Made by a program: the position numbers and the translations under genes. From positions 95,225-146,900 of the forward strand of contig CACOVP010000001.1 in assembly GCA_902630665.1 (NCBI GenBank): a DNA stretch of 51,676 nucleotides, written 5' to 3'. The DNA comes from an uncultured Pelagibacteraceae bacterium (GTDB taxonomy: Bacteria > Pseudomonadota > Alphaproteobacteria > Pelagibacterales > Pelagibacteraceae). Positions 24,722 to 31,666 of the stretch are shown here, one piece after another. The notes under the pieces were generated by a model. The model searched no databases, had not been told where the DNA came from, and saw only the letters and a list, made by a program, of their open reading frames with translations. Within the stretch, counting starts at the first letter, position 1, and every line of letters starts with the position of its first letter.

Positions 24722-25645
24722 ATGAAAGCATATATAATTCACGAAAATGAAGCTTGGACGAAGCCGCTTGAGTCTCATTTAAAAGAATTAAAAGTTGATT
24801 TTGAAGATTGGCATGTAGAAAACGCCGAAATTGATTTAACTAGAAATCCACCTAAGGGAATTTTTTATAATCGGATGAGCGCAAGTTCTCACGTTAGAGG
24901 ACATAGATTTGCTCCTGAATATACTTCGGTAATTCTTAATTGGCTTCAAAATCATAATAAAAGAGTGATTAATGATAATAATGCTCTAGCTTTAGAAGTT
25001 AGCAAGTCTCTACAATATTTAAAATTAAATAAGGTAGGTATTAGGACTCCAAATTCAGTTTTTTGCTCAAGTAAATCTCAAATTATTCAAGCTGCTAAAA
25101 GTTTTAGTAAACCTTTTATAACTAAACATAATAGAGCTGGAAGAGGTTTAGGTGTTAAACTTTTTAATAATAAAGAGGAATTAGAAGACTATGTTAATGG
25201 ATCACTTTTTGAAAACTCCATAGATGGTATTACAATTTTACAGGATTATATTGATGCTGATCCAAAAGTAATTCATCGACTTGAATTTGTTAATTCTAAA
25301 TTCTTATATGCTGTTCAGGTAGATGCCGGGAACTCTTTTGAATTATGTCCTTGTGATAGTAAAAATAACATGTCTGAAAACAAATCTAACAATCCTGATG
25401 GGAATAAGTTTATGATTTTAGAAAATTATAAAAATCCAGATATTGAGAAATATGAAACCTTTTTAAAAAAAAATAATATTGAAATAGCGGGCATTGAATA
25501 TATAACAGATAAAAACGGTAATAGGTACACTTATGATGTTAATACAAATACTAACTATAATGCAGTTGCAGAAAAAAAAGTTAATAAAGATGGAATGTTA
25601 GAGATAGCTAAATTTTTAAAAACAGAATTAAAAAACCTTGAATAA
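24722..25645 (+). CDS. ATP-grasp ligase, RimK/alpha-L-glutamate-ligase-like
   Basis: 307-residue ATP-grasp protein. '[45 protein letters not shown]' gives the nucleotide-binding lysine and glycine-rich loop (about 113-160), and '[18 protein letters not shown]' supplies the Mg-binding Asp/Asn residues near the C-terminus. The fold resembles RimK-type ligases that join a carboxylate to an amine. It is the first of three overlapping genes with gshA and gshB, so it probably acts on a glutamyl, cysteinyl or glutathione-related substrate; the actual product is unknown. Confidence 0.75.
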   Translation: MKAYIIHENEAWTKPLESHLKELKVDFEDWHVENAEIDLTRNPPKGIFYNRMSASSHVRGHRFAPEYTSVILNWLQNHNKRVINDNNALALEVSKSLQYLKLNKVGIRTPNSVFCSSKSQIIQAAKSFSKPFITKHNRAGRGLGVKLFNNKEELEDYVNGSLFENSIDGITILQDYIDADPKVIHRLEFVNSKFLYAVQVDAGNSFELCPCDSKNNMSENKSNNPDGNKFMILENYKNPDIEKYETFLKKNNIEIAGIEYITDKNGNRYTYDVNTNTNYNAVAEKKVNKDGMLEIAKFLKTELKNLE

Positions 25646-26981
25646 ATCTTTAACTGACTTAGTTCAAAATAAAAATCAACTAATTGAATATTTCGAAAAT
25701 GGTATTAAAAGTAAAAATCAACTTAGGGTTGGCGTAGAACACGAGAAATTTCTTTTCAATAAAAAAAGTCTTAAAAGAGTTGACTATTCTGATATTAAAA
25801 GATTGTTTGAAATACTTACGGTAAGAGGTTGGCAGCTTCAATTTGAAAAAGATAAATTAGTCGGTTTAAAAAGAAATAATCAAAAAATTACTACTGAACC
25901 AGGATTTCAATACGAATTATCAGGAGCTCCATTTAAAAATATTCATCTTGTATGTTCGGAAAATAATTCTCATTTTAATGAACTCAAAGAAATTTTTGAA
26001 ACTATTAAAATTACAACTTCCTCAATAGCGTATGATCCGTTTAATAAACTTGCAGATATACCTAAGAGTCCGAAAGAACGATATGAAATCATGACAACTG
26101 AAATGCCAAAAGGTGGCAAGTTAAGTTTAGATATGATGTACAAAACTGCCGGTATTCAGATTAATTATGATTATACTTCTGAAGAAGATTTTGAAAAAAA
26201 ATTTAAAATTGGAAACTATTTAGCTCCCTTAACTATTGCTCTTTTTGCAAACTCTCCTTTTAATGAAAACAAGCTTTCAGGTTTTTTATCTTATAGAGGA
26301 AAAGTTTGGCAAGAAACTAATAGAGGCGGAATAATGCCTATTACATTTGAAAAAATTAATTTTGAAAAATATATTGATTATGCAATCAATTACCCAATTT
26401 TATTTCTTAAAAAAAAAGGAAAATACTTCTCGCCTAATGGTCAAACTTTTAAAGACTTTTTAGATGGTAGTTTAAATTTTCTTAAAGGAGAAAAGCCCTC
26501 TTTAAAAGATTTTGAAAATCACCTAGGCACTATTTTTACTGAGATAAGATTAAAGCAAGTTATAGAATTTAGATCTTTAGATACATGTAATTTTGGATGT
26601 ATTTGTAACGGCCCCTCATTTTTTACTGGATTAATTTATGGATCTTTAGATGAGACTTATGAAATAATTAAAAACTGGAAAAAAGAAGAAGTAATGGATG
26701 CATATTTAAACGCGCCCAAACAAGGATTAAACACTTTACTAAAAAATAAAAAATTAATTGATTGGGCAAAAATATTTTTAGATATTTCTAAAAAAGGCTT
26801 AGATAAAAGAAATGAGCTTAATAAAAGTGGAGAAAATGAGACAATCTACTTAAAACATGTGGAGGAAATTATTAAGAATAAAAAAACTAGAGCAGAAATA
26901 TTGATTGAACAATTTAATAAAACAAAAAACTTAAACTTCTTAATAAATCATGACGAAAATTTTAGCTATTCAGGGCTCTGA
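25638..26981 (+). CDS. gshA: Glutamate-cysteine ligase, alphaproteobacterial/plant type
   Basis: 447-residue protein of the GCS2 superfamily. 'LRVGVEHEKFLFNKKSLKRVDYSDIKRLFEIL' (about 29-61) carries the acidic metal-binding residues, 'TTEPGFQYELSGAPFKNIH' and 'LSLDMMYKTAGIQINYDY' follow the alphaproteobacterial enzyme, and 'FTEIRLKQVIEFRSLDTCN' the late acidic motif. It makes gamma-glutamylcysteine, the first step of glutathione synthesis, in the cytoplasm. It uses a TTG start inside the end of the ATP-grasp gene (8-nt overlap), and its 3' end overlaps gshB by 32 nt. Confidence 0.9.
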   Translation: MNKSLTDLVQNKNQLIEYFENGIKSKNQLRVGVEHEKFLFNKKSLKRVDYSDIKRLFEILTVRGWQLQFEKDKLVGLKRNNQKITTEPGFQYELSGAPFKNIHLVCSENNSHFNELKEIFETIKITTSSIAYDPFNKLADIPKSPKERYEIMTTEMPKGGKLSLDMMYKTAGIQINYDYTSEEDFEKKFKIGNYLAPLTIALFANSPFNENKLSGFLSYRGKVWQETNRGGIMPITFEKINFEKYIDYAINYPILFLKKKGKYFSPNGQTFKDFLDGSLNFLKGEKPSLKDFENHLGTIFTEIRLKQVIEFRSLDTCNFGCICNGPSFFTGLIYGSLDETYEIIKNWKKEEVMDAYLNAPKQGLNTLLKNKKLIDWAKIFLDISKKGLDKRNELNKSGENETIYLKHVEEIIKNKKTRAEILIEQFNKTKNLNFLINHDENFSYSGL

Positions 26982-27867
26982 TCTTAAAAGAGTAAATCTT
27001 AAAACAGATACGACCATACTCCTAGCTGCAGAGGCGCAGAAAAGAGGGTATAAAATATTTTATTTTGAACCAGAAAATTTAAGTTTTTTAAATGGAAAGG
27101 TTGTAGCTTTATGCAAGCATATAAAGATCCACTATAACAAAAAAAAATTCTACTCATTATTAAAAACGATTAATTTTAACCTCGAAAAATCAAAAGTAAT
27201 TTTAATCAGAAATGATCCTCCTTTTGATAATCGTTATTTATATACAACGTTCTTGCTTAACCATATTTCCAAAAAAGTTAAGATAATCAACGATCCATGT
27301 GCAGTAAGAAATGTCTCTGAAAAGCTTTTTTCTATTAATTTTATGAGGTATATGCCTCCTACTCTTATCAGTGAAAATCTTAATGAGATAAGAATTTTTT
27401 TTAAAAGATATAAAGCTGTTGTAGCTAAACCTATTAACGGTTTTAGTGGAAATAACGTTATTTTATTAAAATCTTTTAATGCTAGTAAAATAAAAAAATT
27501 AATAAAAACACATAATCATGTATTTTTTCAAAAGTTTTTACCCGGAGTTTCTAAAGGAGATAAAAGAGTATTTATAATTAAAGGAAAGATTGTAGGCGCA
27601 ATATCTAGAGTGCCTAAAAAAGGGAGTATTTTGTCAAACATGAGCAAGGGAGCTCAGGCTAAATTAACTAAACTTACAAAAAAAGAGGTTAAAGCAAGTA
27701 AAGTAATTGGTAAGTTACTCGTTAAAAATAAGATATATTTTGCTGGAATTGATTTTATTCAAGAAAAATTAATAGGTGATATAAATGTAACTAGCCCTAC
27801 TGGACTGGCTGCATATAAAGATTTGTCTGGAATAAACCTTGCAAAGGTGTTCTGGAATAATATTTAA
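26950..27867 (+). CDS. gshB: Glutathione synthetase
   Basis: 305-residue ATP-grasp enzyme aligned with bacterial GshB from its first residues: 'ILAIQGSDLKRVNLKTDTTILLAAEAQKRGYKIFYFEPENLSF', 'ILIRNDPPFDNRYLYTTFLL', 'INDPCAVRNVSEKLF', 'VVAKPINGFSGNNVILL' and 'GIDFIQEKLIGDINVTSPTGLAAYKDLSG'. It adds glycine to gamma-glutamylcysteine. The N-terminal match supports the start despite the 32-nt overlap with gshA. It closes the three-gene run; the riboswitch-controlled bhmT leader begins immediately after. Confidence 0.92.
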   Translation: MTKILAIQGSDLKRVNLKTDTTILLAAEAQKRGYKIFYFEPENLSFLNGKVVALCKHIKIHYNKKKFYSLLKTINFNLEKSKVILIRNDPPFDNRYLYTTFLLNHISKKVKIINDPCAVRNVSEKLFSINFMRYMPPTLISENLNEIRIFFKRYKAVVAKPINGFSGNNVILLKSFNASKIKKLIKTHNHVFFQKFLPGVSKGDKRVFIIKGKIVGAISRVPKKGSILSNMSKGAQAKLTKLTKKEVKASKVIGKLLVKNKIYFAGIDFIQEKLIGDINVTSPTGLAAYKDLSGINLAKVFWNNI

Positions 27868-27874
27868 TTACATA

Positions 27875-27904
27875 TTGACAGGGATATAAAATTTTTGCTA
27901 TAAG
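27875..27904 (+). promoter_or_regulatory. Promoter of the bhmT-metY operon
   Basis: A perfect TTGACA (27875-27880), 18 nt, then TATAAG (27899-27904). Initiation about 7 nt later would fall at 27911, exactly the first base of the SAM-II P1 stem. This places the aptamer at the very 5' end of the transcript. Confidence 0.7.
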
Positions 27905-27910
27905 CCTATC

Positions 27911-27960
27911 AGCGCCGAGTTAAGGCAACTTGCGGGCGCTTAATAAATCCAGCTAAAGCG
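27911..27960 (+). ncRNA. SAM-II riboswitch aptamer upstream of bhmT
   Basis: P1 is a 6-bp stem (27911-27916 with 27935-27940: AGCGCC/GGCGCT). Its loop begins GAGTTAAGG, like the GATTTAACC of the Agrobacterium metA SAM-II aptamer, and the 3' part reads TTAATAAATCCAGCTAAAG against TGATAAATGTAGCTAAA there. SAM-II is a pseudoknot that binds S-adenosylmethionine and lowers expression of methionine genes. Here it lies directly before a terminator. The match to the family is from memory of its conserved nucleotides. Confidence 0.85.
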
Positions 27961-27973
27961 CACAAGTCTTTTG

Positions 27974-28002
27974 ACCACCGCTTTAGCCGGTGGTTTTTTT
28001 TT
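27974..28002 (+). terminator. SAM-II-controlled transcription terminator
   Basis: A 7-bp stem (27974-27980 with 27988-27994, ACCACCG/CGGTGGT) with the loop CTTTAGC, followed by an unbroken T run that ends at 28002. The loop and inner stem (27979-27987, CGCTTTAGC) are the perfect reverse complement of GCTAAAGCG at 27952-27960 in the aptamer 3' end. SAM binding should therefore free the terminator, and lack of SAM should permit the anti-terminator. Confidence 0.88.
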
Positions 28003-28020
28003 GGATTAATCTAAAACTAA

Positions 28021-28076
28021 ACCGGGTATTTGAACCATATTGTACACCTGGCATATGCCGAAGTACTAAAAAGGAG
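28021..28076 (+). ncRNA. SAM-V-like riboswitch aptamer
   Basis: An H-type pseudoknot: stem 1 GGTAT/ATGCC (28025-28029 with 28055-28059), stem 2 GTAC/GTAC (28042-28045 with 28063-28066), with TTGAACCATATTG in the first loop and an A-rich stretch leading into AAGGAG (28071-28076). This is how I remember SAM-V aptamers of SAR11 and other marine bacteria, which occlude the adjacent SD when SAM is bound. Tandem SAM-II/SAM-V before bhmT has been reported for Pelagibacter. Here the SD belongs to an upstream ORF, not to bhmT. Confidence 0.78.
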
Positions 28077-28082
28077 AAGTAG

Positions 28083-28148
28083 ATGAAATCAATAAACTCC
28101 CTCAACCGATTTCATCTCTCTCCGGTTAATTGGAGAGAACATGAGTAA
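28083..28148 (+). CDS. 21-codon upstream ORF in the bhmT leader
   Basis: A 21-codon frame (MKSINSLNRF...VNWREHE) begins 6 nt after the AAGGAG that abuts the SAM-V-like pseudoknot and stops at 28146-28148, overlapping the first 8 nt of bhmT in another frame. Its start codon sits in one arm of a perfect 9-bp hairpin (28082-28090 with 28108-28116) and its body runs through a second hairpin that hides the bhmT SD. It has only one Met codon, so it is not a classical attenuator peptide. Translation is inferred from the SD and overlap only. Confidence 0.6.
   Translation: MKSINSLNRFHLSPVNWREHE
28117..28138 (+). promoter_or_regulatory. Hairpin sequestering the bhmT ribosome-binding site
   Basis: A perfect 7-bp stem, TCTCTCC (28117-28123) with GGAGAGA (28132-28138), loop GGTTAATT. 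The 3' arm is the bhmT SD, 5 nt from its ATG. An alternative pairing, AACCG (28104-28108) with CGGTT (28123-28127), would compete with both local hairpins. Ribosomes on the upstream ORF would melt this stem. Confidence 0.65.
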
Positions 28149-29199
28149 TATTTTATTAGAAAAATTGAAAAATCAACCTTTGATTTGTGCTGAAGGTTAT
28201 TTATTTGAAATGGAACGAAGAGGTTATTTAACTTCTGGTGAATTTGTTCCTGAAGTAGCACTAGAACATCCTGAAGTATTGGAAAATCTTCATAAAGAAT
28301 TTCAACACGCAGGTTCTAACATCGTTCAAGCATTTACTTATAATGGTCATAGAGAAAAAATGAGAGTGATCAATAAGGAGCATTTGCTTGAGCCTTTGAA
28401 TAGAGCTGCTTTAAGAATTGCTAGAAAATGTGCTGATAATCCACCTAAGGGTTTAGGTGTAAGTTTGATGGCCGGTAATATTTCTAACAGTAATATTTGG
28501 GAACCAAATAACCCTAAAATTCAAACTCAAGTAAAAAATATGTTTGCTGAAATGGTAAAATGGGCAAAAGAAGAAAAAGCTGATTTTATAATTGGTGAAA
28601 CTTTTTATTATGCAGAAGAGGCATTTGCGGCACTTGAAGAAATAAAAAAATCTGGTCTTCCATCTGTAATTACAATTTCCCCAATGGGTGAAAATAAAAT
28701 GAGAGATGGTTACACTATTCTAGAAACGTGCAAAAAGTTAGAGGGACTTGGAGCCGATGTTGTTGGTTTAAATTGTTTTAGAGGTCCGGCTACAATGCTT
28801 CCTTATATTAAAGAAATAAGAAAAGAATTAAAATGTCATGTTGCTGCTTTACCTGTTCCTTACAGAACAACTGAAAAGCACCCAACATTTTTTAATCTTC
28901 CAGATAATAATGGATGTAATTGTCCATCTCCTCATGGCAGAACTTTCCCTACTGCTTTGGATCCATTGCAATGCAATAGATATGAGATTGGAAATTTTGC
29001 AAAAGAGGTATTTGATTTAGGCGTCAAGTACATAGGTGTTTGCTGTGGAGCAAGTCCAATGCATATCAGAGAGGTAGCTGAAGCTATTGGATTAAGGGTT
29101 CCGGCAAGCAGATTTAGGGAAAATATGTCCAACCATTTCATGTACGGTAACAATAAACGTATACCTAGGCACATGAAAGAGTATGGAAAAGTAGCGTAA
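28141..29199 (+). CDS. bhmT: Betaine-homocysteine S-methyltransferase
   Basis: 352-residue homocysteine S-methyltransferase-fold protein. The zinc ligands are C212 in GLNCFRG and C301/C302 in IGVCCGASP, and 'GAEGY'-like 'ICAEGYLFEMERRGYLTSGEFVPEVALEHPEVLENLHKEFQHAGSNIVQAFTYNGHREKM' at the N-terminus is BHMT-specific. It transfers a methyl group from glycine betaine to homocysteine, giving methionine and dimethylglycine. Control is by the SAM-II and SAM-V-like elements upstream and probably by coupling to the 21-codon ORF. metY follows 58 nt later. Confidence 0.93.
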   Translation: MSNILLEKLKNQPLICAEGYLFEMERRGYLTSGEFVPEVALEHPEVLENLHKEFQHAGSNIVQAFTYNGHREKMRVINKEHLLEPLNRAALRIARKCADNPPKGLGVSLMAGNISNSNIWEPNNPKIQTQVKNMFAEMVKWAKEEKADFIIGETFYYAEEAFAALEEIKKSGLPSVITISPMGENKMRDGYTILETCKKLEGLGADVVGLNCFRGPATMLPYIKEIRKELKCHVAALPVPYRTTEKHPTFFNLPDNNGCNCPSPHGRTFPTALDPLQCNRYEIGNFAKEVFDLGVKYIGVCCGASPMHIREVAEAIGLRVPASRFRENMSNHFMYGNNKRIPRHMKEYGKVA

Positions 29200-29214
29200 G
29201 GAGGCTATAATAAT

Positions 29215-29265
29215 ATGAAAAAAGAAACGACAAGAGAAACAATAAGGGGGAAAATCAATGGCTGA
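29215..29265 (+). CDS. 16-codon ORF between bhmT and metY
   Basis: A frame encoding MKKETTRETIRGKING starts 10 nt after a strong AAGGAGG (29198-29204) that overlaps the bhmT stop codon, and ends at TGA 29263-29265, overlapping the metY start by 8 nt. metY has its own purine-rich AAGGGGG site inside this ORF. The arrangement repeats that before bhmT and mrp and suggests translational coupling. The peptide is highly charged and has no recognisable function. Confidence 0.45.
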   Translation: MKKETTRETIRGKING

Positions 29266-30550
29266 TTTTAAACATCCGGAAACTATTGGCTTACATGGTA
29301 GTGATTATAGAGCTGATCCTACTACAACGGCTGTAGCAGTTCCTATTTACCAAACAACTTCTTACCAATTTAAAAACGCAGAACATGCTGCTAATTTATT
29401 TGGTCTAAAAGAGTTCGGTAATATTTATACACGAATAATGAACCCGACTGTAGATGTGCTAGAAAAAAGAGTTGCAGCGCTTGAAGGCGGTGTAGCAGCA
29501 TGTGCAGTGGGATCAGGTCAAGCAGCATCAGCAATGTGTATTCAAAACTTAGCGCAAGCTGGAGATAACATTGTTGCTTCAACTGATTTATACGGAGGTA
29601 CAGTTAACTTATTCAAAAATACTTTAAGACAACAAGGTATTGAAGTTAGATTTGCAGATCCTGCAGATCCAAAAAACTTTGAAAAAGTGACTGATGATAA
29701 AACAAGAGCTTACTATGGAGAGACTCTTCCAAATCCATATCTTCGGGTTTTTCCAATTAAAGAAGTTTCTGATATCGGTAGAAAAAAAGGTATTCCTTTA
29801 ATTATCGATAACACAGCTTCGCCAGTAATATGTAAACCTTTAGCTCATGGAGCTGCAATTGTAATGCACTCTTTGACAAAGTATATCGGTGGTCATGGTA
29901 CTTCAATTGGAGGAATAATTGTAGATGGAGGAAATTTTGATTGGATAAAAGATAGAAAAAGACAACCTCTATTAAATGAACCAGATCAAAGTTATCACGG
30001 TGCAGTTTGGGCAGATGCAGTTCCACAATTAACTGGTGCTAATATCCCATTCGTAATCAGAGCTAGAGTGGTTTTATTGAGAGACTTAGGTGCTCCGTTA
30101 AGTCCATTCAATGCTTTTCAAATCATTCAAGGTTTGGAAACTGTAGCTTTAAGAATGAAACAACATTGTAGTAATGCAGAGAAAGTTGTGAATTTCTTAG
30201 ATGGTCACAAAAAAGTTAAAAAAGTAATCTATCCAACTAATTATCAAGGTGAAATTAGAGTTAGAGCTAAAAAATATATGCAAGGTGGCTTCGGATCTTT
30301 AATAGGAATGGATCTAGGAACAAAAGAAGCAGGAGCTAAGTTCATTGACAACTTAAAAATGCTTTACCACGTAGCAAATATTGGTGATGCTAGAAGCTTA
30401 GCAATTCACCCGGCAACAACAACACATAGTCAGCTTACAGAGAAAGAAATGTTAGCTGCTGGTGTTACACCAGGCTACGTAAGATTATCGATTGGTATAG
30501 AACATCCAGATGATATTGTCGCGGATATCAAGCAAGCCTTAGCTGCTTAA
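29258..30550 (+). CDS. metY: O-acetylhomoserine (thiol)-lyase MetY
   Basis: 430-residue PLP enzyme of the Cys/Met metabolism family. 'VPIYQTTSYQFKNAEHAANLFGLKEFGNIYTRIMNPT' is the N-terminal substrate loop, 'ALEGGVAACAVGSGQAASAM' binds phosphate, and K208 in MHSLTKYIGGHG forms the PLP Schiff base. Length and segments match O-acetylhomoserine sulfhydrylase, which makes homocysteine from O-acetylhomoserine and sulfide or methanethiol-like donors. It supplies homocysteine for the BHMT encoded just upstream, and is presumably under the same SAM control. It is overlapped at its start by a 16-codon ORF. Confidence 0.93.
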   Translation: MADFKHPETIGLHGSDYRADPTTTAVAVPIYQTTSYQFKNAEHAANLFGLKEFGNIYTRIMNPTVDVLEKRVAALEGGVAACAVGSGQAASAMCIQNLAQAGDNIVASTDLYGGTVNLFKNTLRQQGIEVRFADPADPKNFEKVTDDKTRAYYGETLPNPYLRVFPIKEVSDIGRKKGIPLIIDNTASPVICKPLAHGAAIVMHSLTKYIGGHGTSIGGIIVDGGNFDWIKDRKRQPLLNEPDQSYHGAVWADAVPQLTGANIPFVIRARVVLLRDLGAPLSPFNAFQIIQGLETVALRMKQHCSNAEKVVNFLDGHKKVKKVIYPTNYQGEIRVRAKKYMQGGFGSLIGMDLGTKEAGAKFIDNLKMLYHVANIGDARSLAIHPATTTHSQLTEKEMLAAGVTPGYVRLSIGIEHPDDIVADIKQALAA

Positions 30551-30560
30551 ATATTAATTA

Positions 30561-30588
30561 GGTGGTCCCAATTTTATTGGGGCCATCA
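30561..30588. terminator. Bidirectional hairpin between metY and the convergent lipoprotein gene
   Basis: A 12-bp stem with three G-U pairs (30561-30572 with 30577-30588) and a TTTA loop lies 10 nt past the metY stop and 19 nt past the end of the convergent lipoprotein gene. There is no strong T run in either direction, so it may act as a weak or Rho-assisted terminator or as an mRNA end stabiliser. Confidence 0.5.
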
Positions 30589-30606
30589 ATTAAAAAGGAA
30601 TTAAAA

Positions 30607-31014
30607 TTACCTTCTATTATAAATAATTGATCTCTTTGCTATCTTTTCAATCTTAGATATTTCTTTAATTTTATTTTTAGGGAATTCTTTCACAAGGTCT
30701 GTAGTCTTTTCCACAATAGCAGTACTTTTAGACTTAATTTGTTTTTTTACAATTGTACAAAATTCAGACTTTGTTATTTCAAAAGAAGAAATACAGGTTT
30801 CTTTTTTTTTCTCTGGATTTTTTTCTTCTGCGTAAGCAATAACGTGTTCCAAAGGAGTTTTTCCCGTTTGTTTTTTAACCCCGTAACTTATCGCTGAATT
30901 TAAACTGGATTGAACTAATCTTCCATTCGAGGCACCTGGGCCGAGCAATGCTAACGATTCAGCGCAACCGTTTAGCAAGAAAATAGTTGATAATAAAAGC
31001 AATATTTTTTTCAC
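30607..31014 (-). CDS. Small lipoprotein, paralogue A
   Basis: 135-residue protein with a lipoprotein signal: MKKILLLLSTIFLLNGC with the lipobox Cys at residue 17. Just after it comes CAESLALLGP, then 'ISYGVKKQTGKTPLEHVIAYAEEKNPEKKKETC' (about 43-75) and a Lys-rich tail. It starts with GTG. I do not recognise a named family; the same block occurs in the adjacent paralogue at 31155-31556. Two Cys (in ETCISS and EFCTIV) are also conserved between them. It is probably envelope-attached; function unknown. Confidence 0.75.
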   Translation of the reverse strand: MKKILLLLSTIFLLNGCAESLALLGPGASNGRLVQSSLNSAISYGVKKQTGKTPLEHVIAYAEEKNPEKKKETCISSFEITKSEFCTIVKKQIKSKSTAIVEKTTDLVKEFPKNKIKEISKIEKIAKRSIIYNRR

Positions 31015-31117
31015 GATAAAAACTTTTTTTGATTGGTCCCATATATCTGCTTCATCCTTAAATAACAGTTAATTATTAGAGTATTAATTTTTATTAACAC
31101 AACCTAAGGTGGTTAAA

Positions 31118-31133
31118 ATCTTAAATTTAAGAT
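31118..31133. repeat. Perfect 16-bp palindrome between the two lipoprotein genes
   Basis: ATCTTAAATTTAAGAT reads identically on both strands. It lies downstream of paralogue B and upstream of paralogue A. It could be an operator or, on the minus strand followed by TTTAA, a weak terminator; nothing decides between these. Confidence 0.35.
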
Positions 31134-31154
31134 GCTGATTTTTTTTAAAGAAAA

Positions 31155-31556
31155 TTAATCTAAATACTTAATTTTAGATTTTTGATTTATATTAGACTGA
31201 AGAGACGAAGTAAGTTCTTTTATAGAACTTTCCTTTGATTTCTTTAATATCTTTGATTTAGTTATTTTCAATTGTTTTTTCACAATAGCGCAAATTTCTG
31301 AATTAGTTTTTTCAGCAAATGATAAACAAGGCTCTTTCTTTTTCTTTGGATTCATTTCCTCGGCATATGCCATTGCATGTTCCATTGGGCTTTTTCCAGT
31401 TTGTTTTTTTACACTATAATTTACTGCTGAAGAAAAAGCTGACTGGGCGATGTTTCCACCGGTTACTGCGGTAGAAGTAGGTCCTAATAGAGCTAAAGAC
31501 TCAGCGCAACCAGTTAATAAAGTGAGTCCAAGCAATAAGCCTAAAATTTTTTTCAT
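31155..31556 (-). CDS. Small lipoprotein, paralogue B
   Basis: 133-residue lipoprotein with signal MKKILGLLLGLTLLTGC (Cys 17), CAESLALLGP, and 'VNYSVKKQTGKSPMEHAMAYAEEMNPKKKKEPC'. It is clearly homologous to the gene at 30607-31014, with the signal region and central block far better conserved than the C-terminal third. The two genes are tandem on the minus strand and 140 nt apart, pointing to a local duplication. An SD-like AAAGGGAG precedes the ATG. Function unknown. Confidence 0.78.
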   Translation of the reverse strand: MKKILGLLLGLTLLTGCAESLALLGPTSTAVTGGNIAQSAFSSAVNYSVKKQTGKSPMEHAMAYAEEMNPKKKKEPCLSFAEKTNSEICAIVKKQLKITKSKILKKSKESSIKELTSSLQSNINQKSKIKYLD

Positions 31557-31666
31557 ACTCCCTTTTTATATTTCACCTATTTTAAACAGAGATTTGTTTG
31601 TTATAAAACAAACGAATCACTCATAATGAGTTTATATATAATACAACCTATAATAGAAGTGTTTAT

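Noticed and set aside
29206..29211. TATAAT before metY as an internal promoter
   Set aside because: No -35-like hexamer lies 16-18 nt upstream, and the sequence overlaps the SD region of the small ORF.
31596..31631. Two hairpins (GTTTGTT/AACAAAC and ACTCA/TGAGT) after the 2-hydroxyacid dehydrogenase gene, considered as terminators
   Set aside because: Neither is followed by a T run in either direction and both are AT-weak; they may be mRNA end structures but cannot be called terminators.
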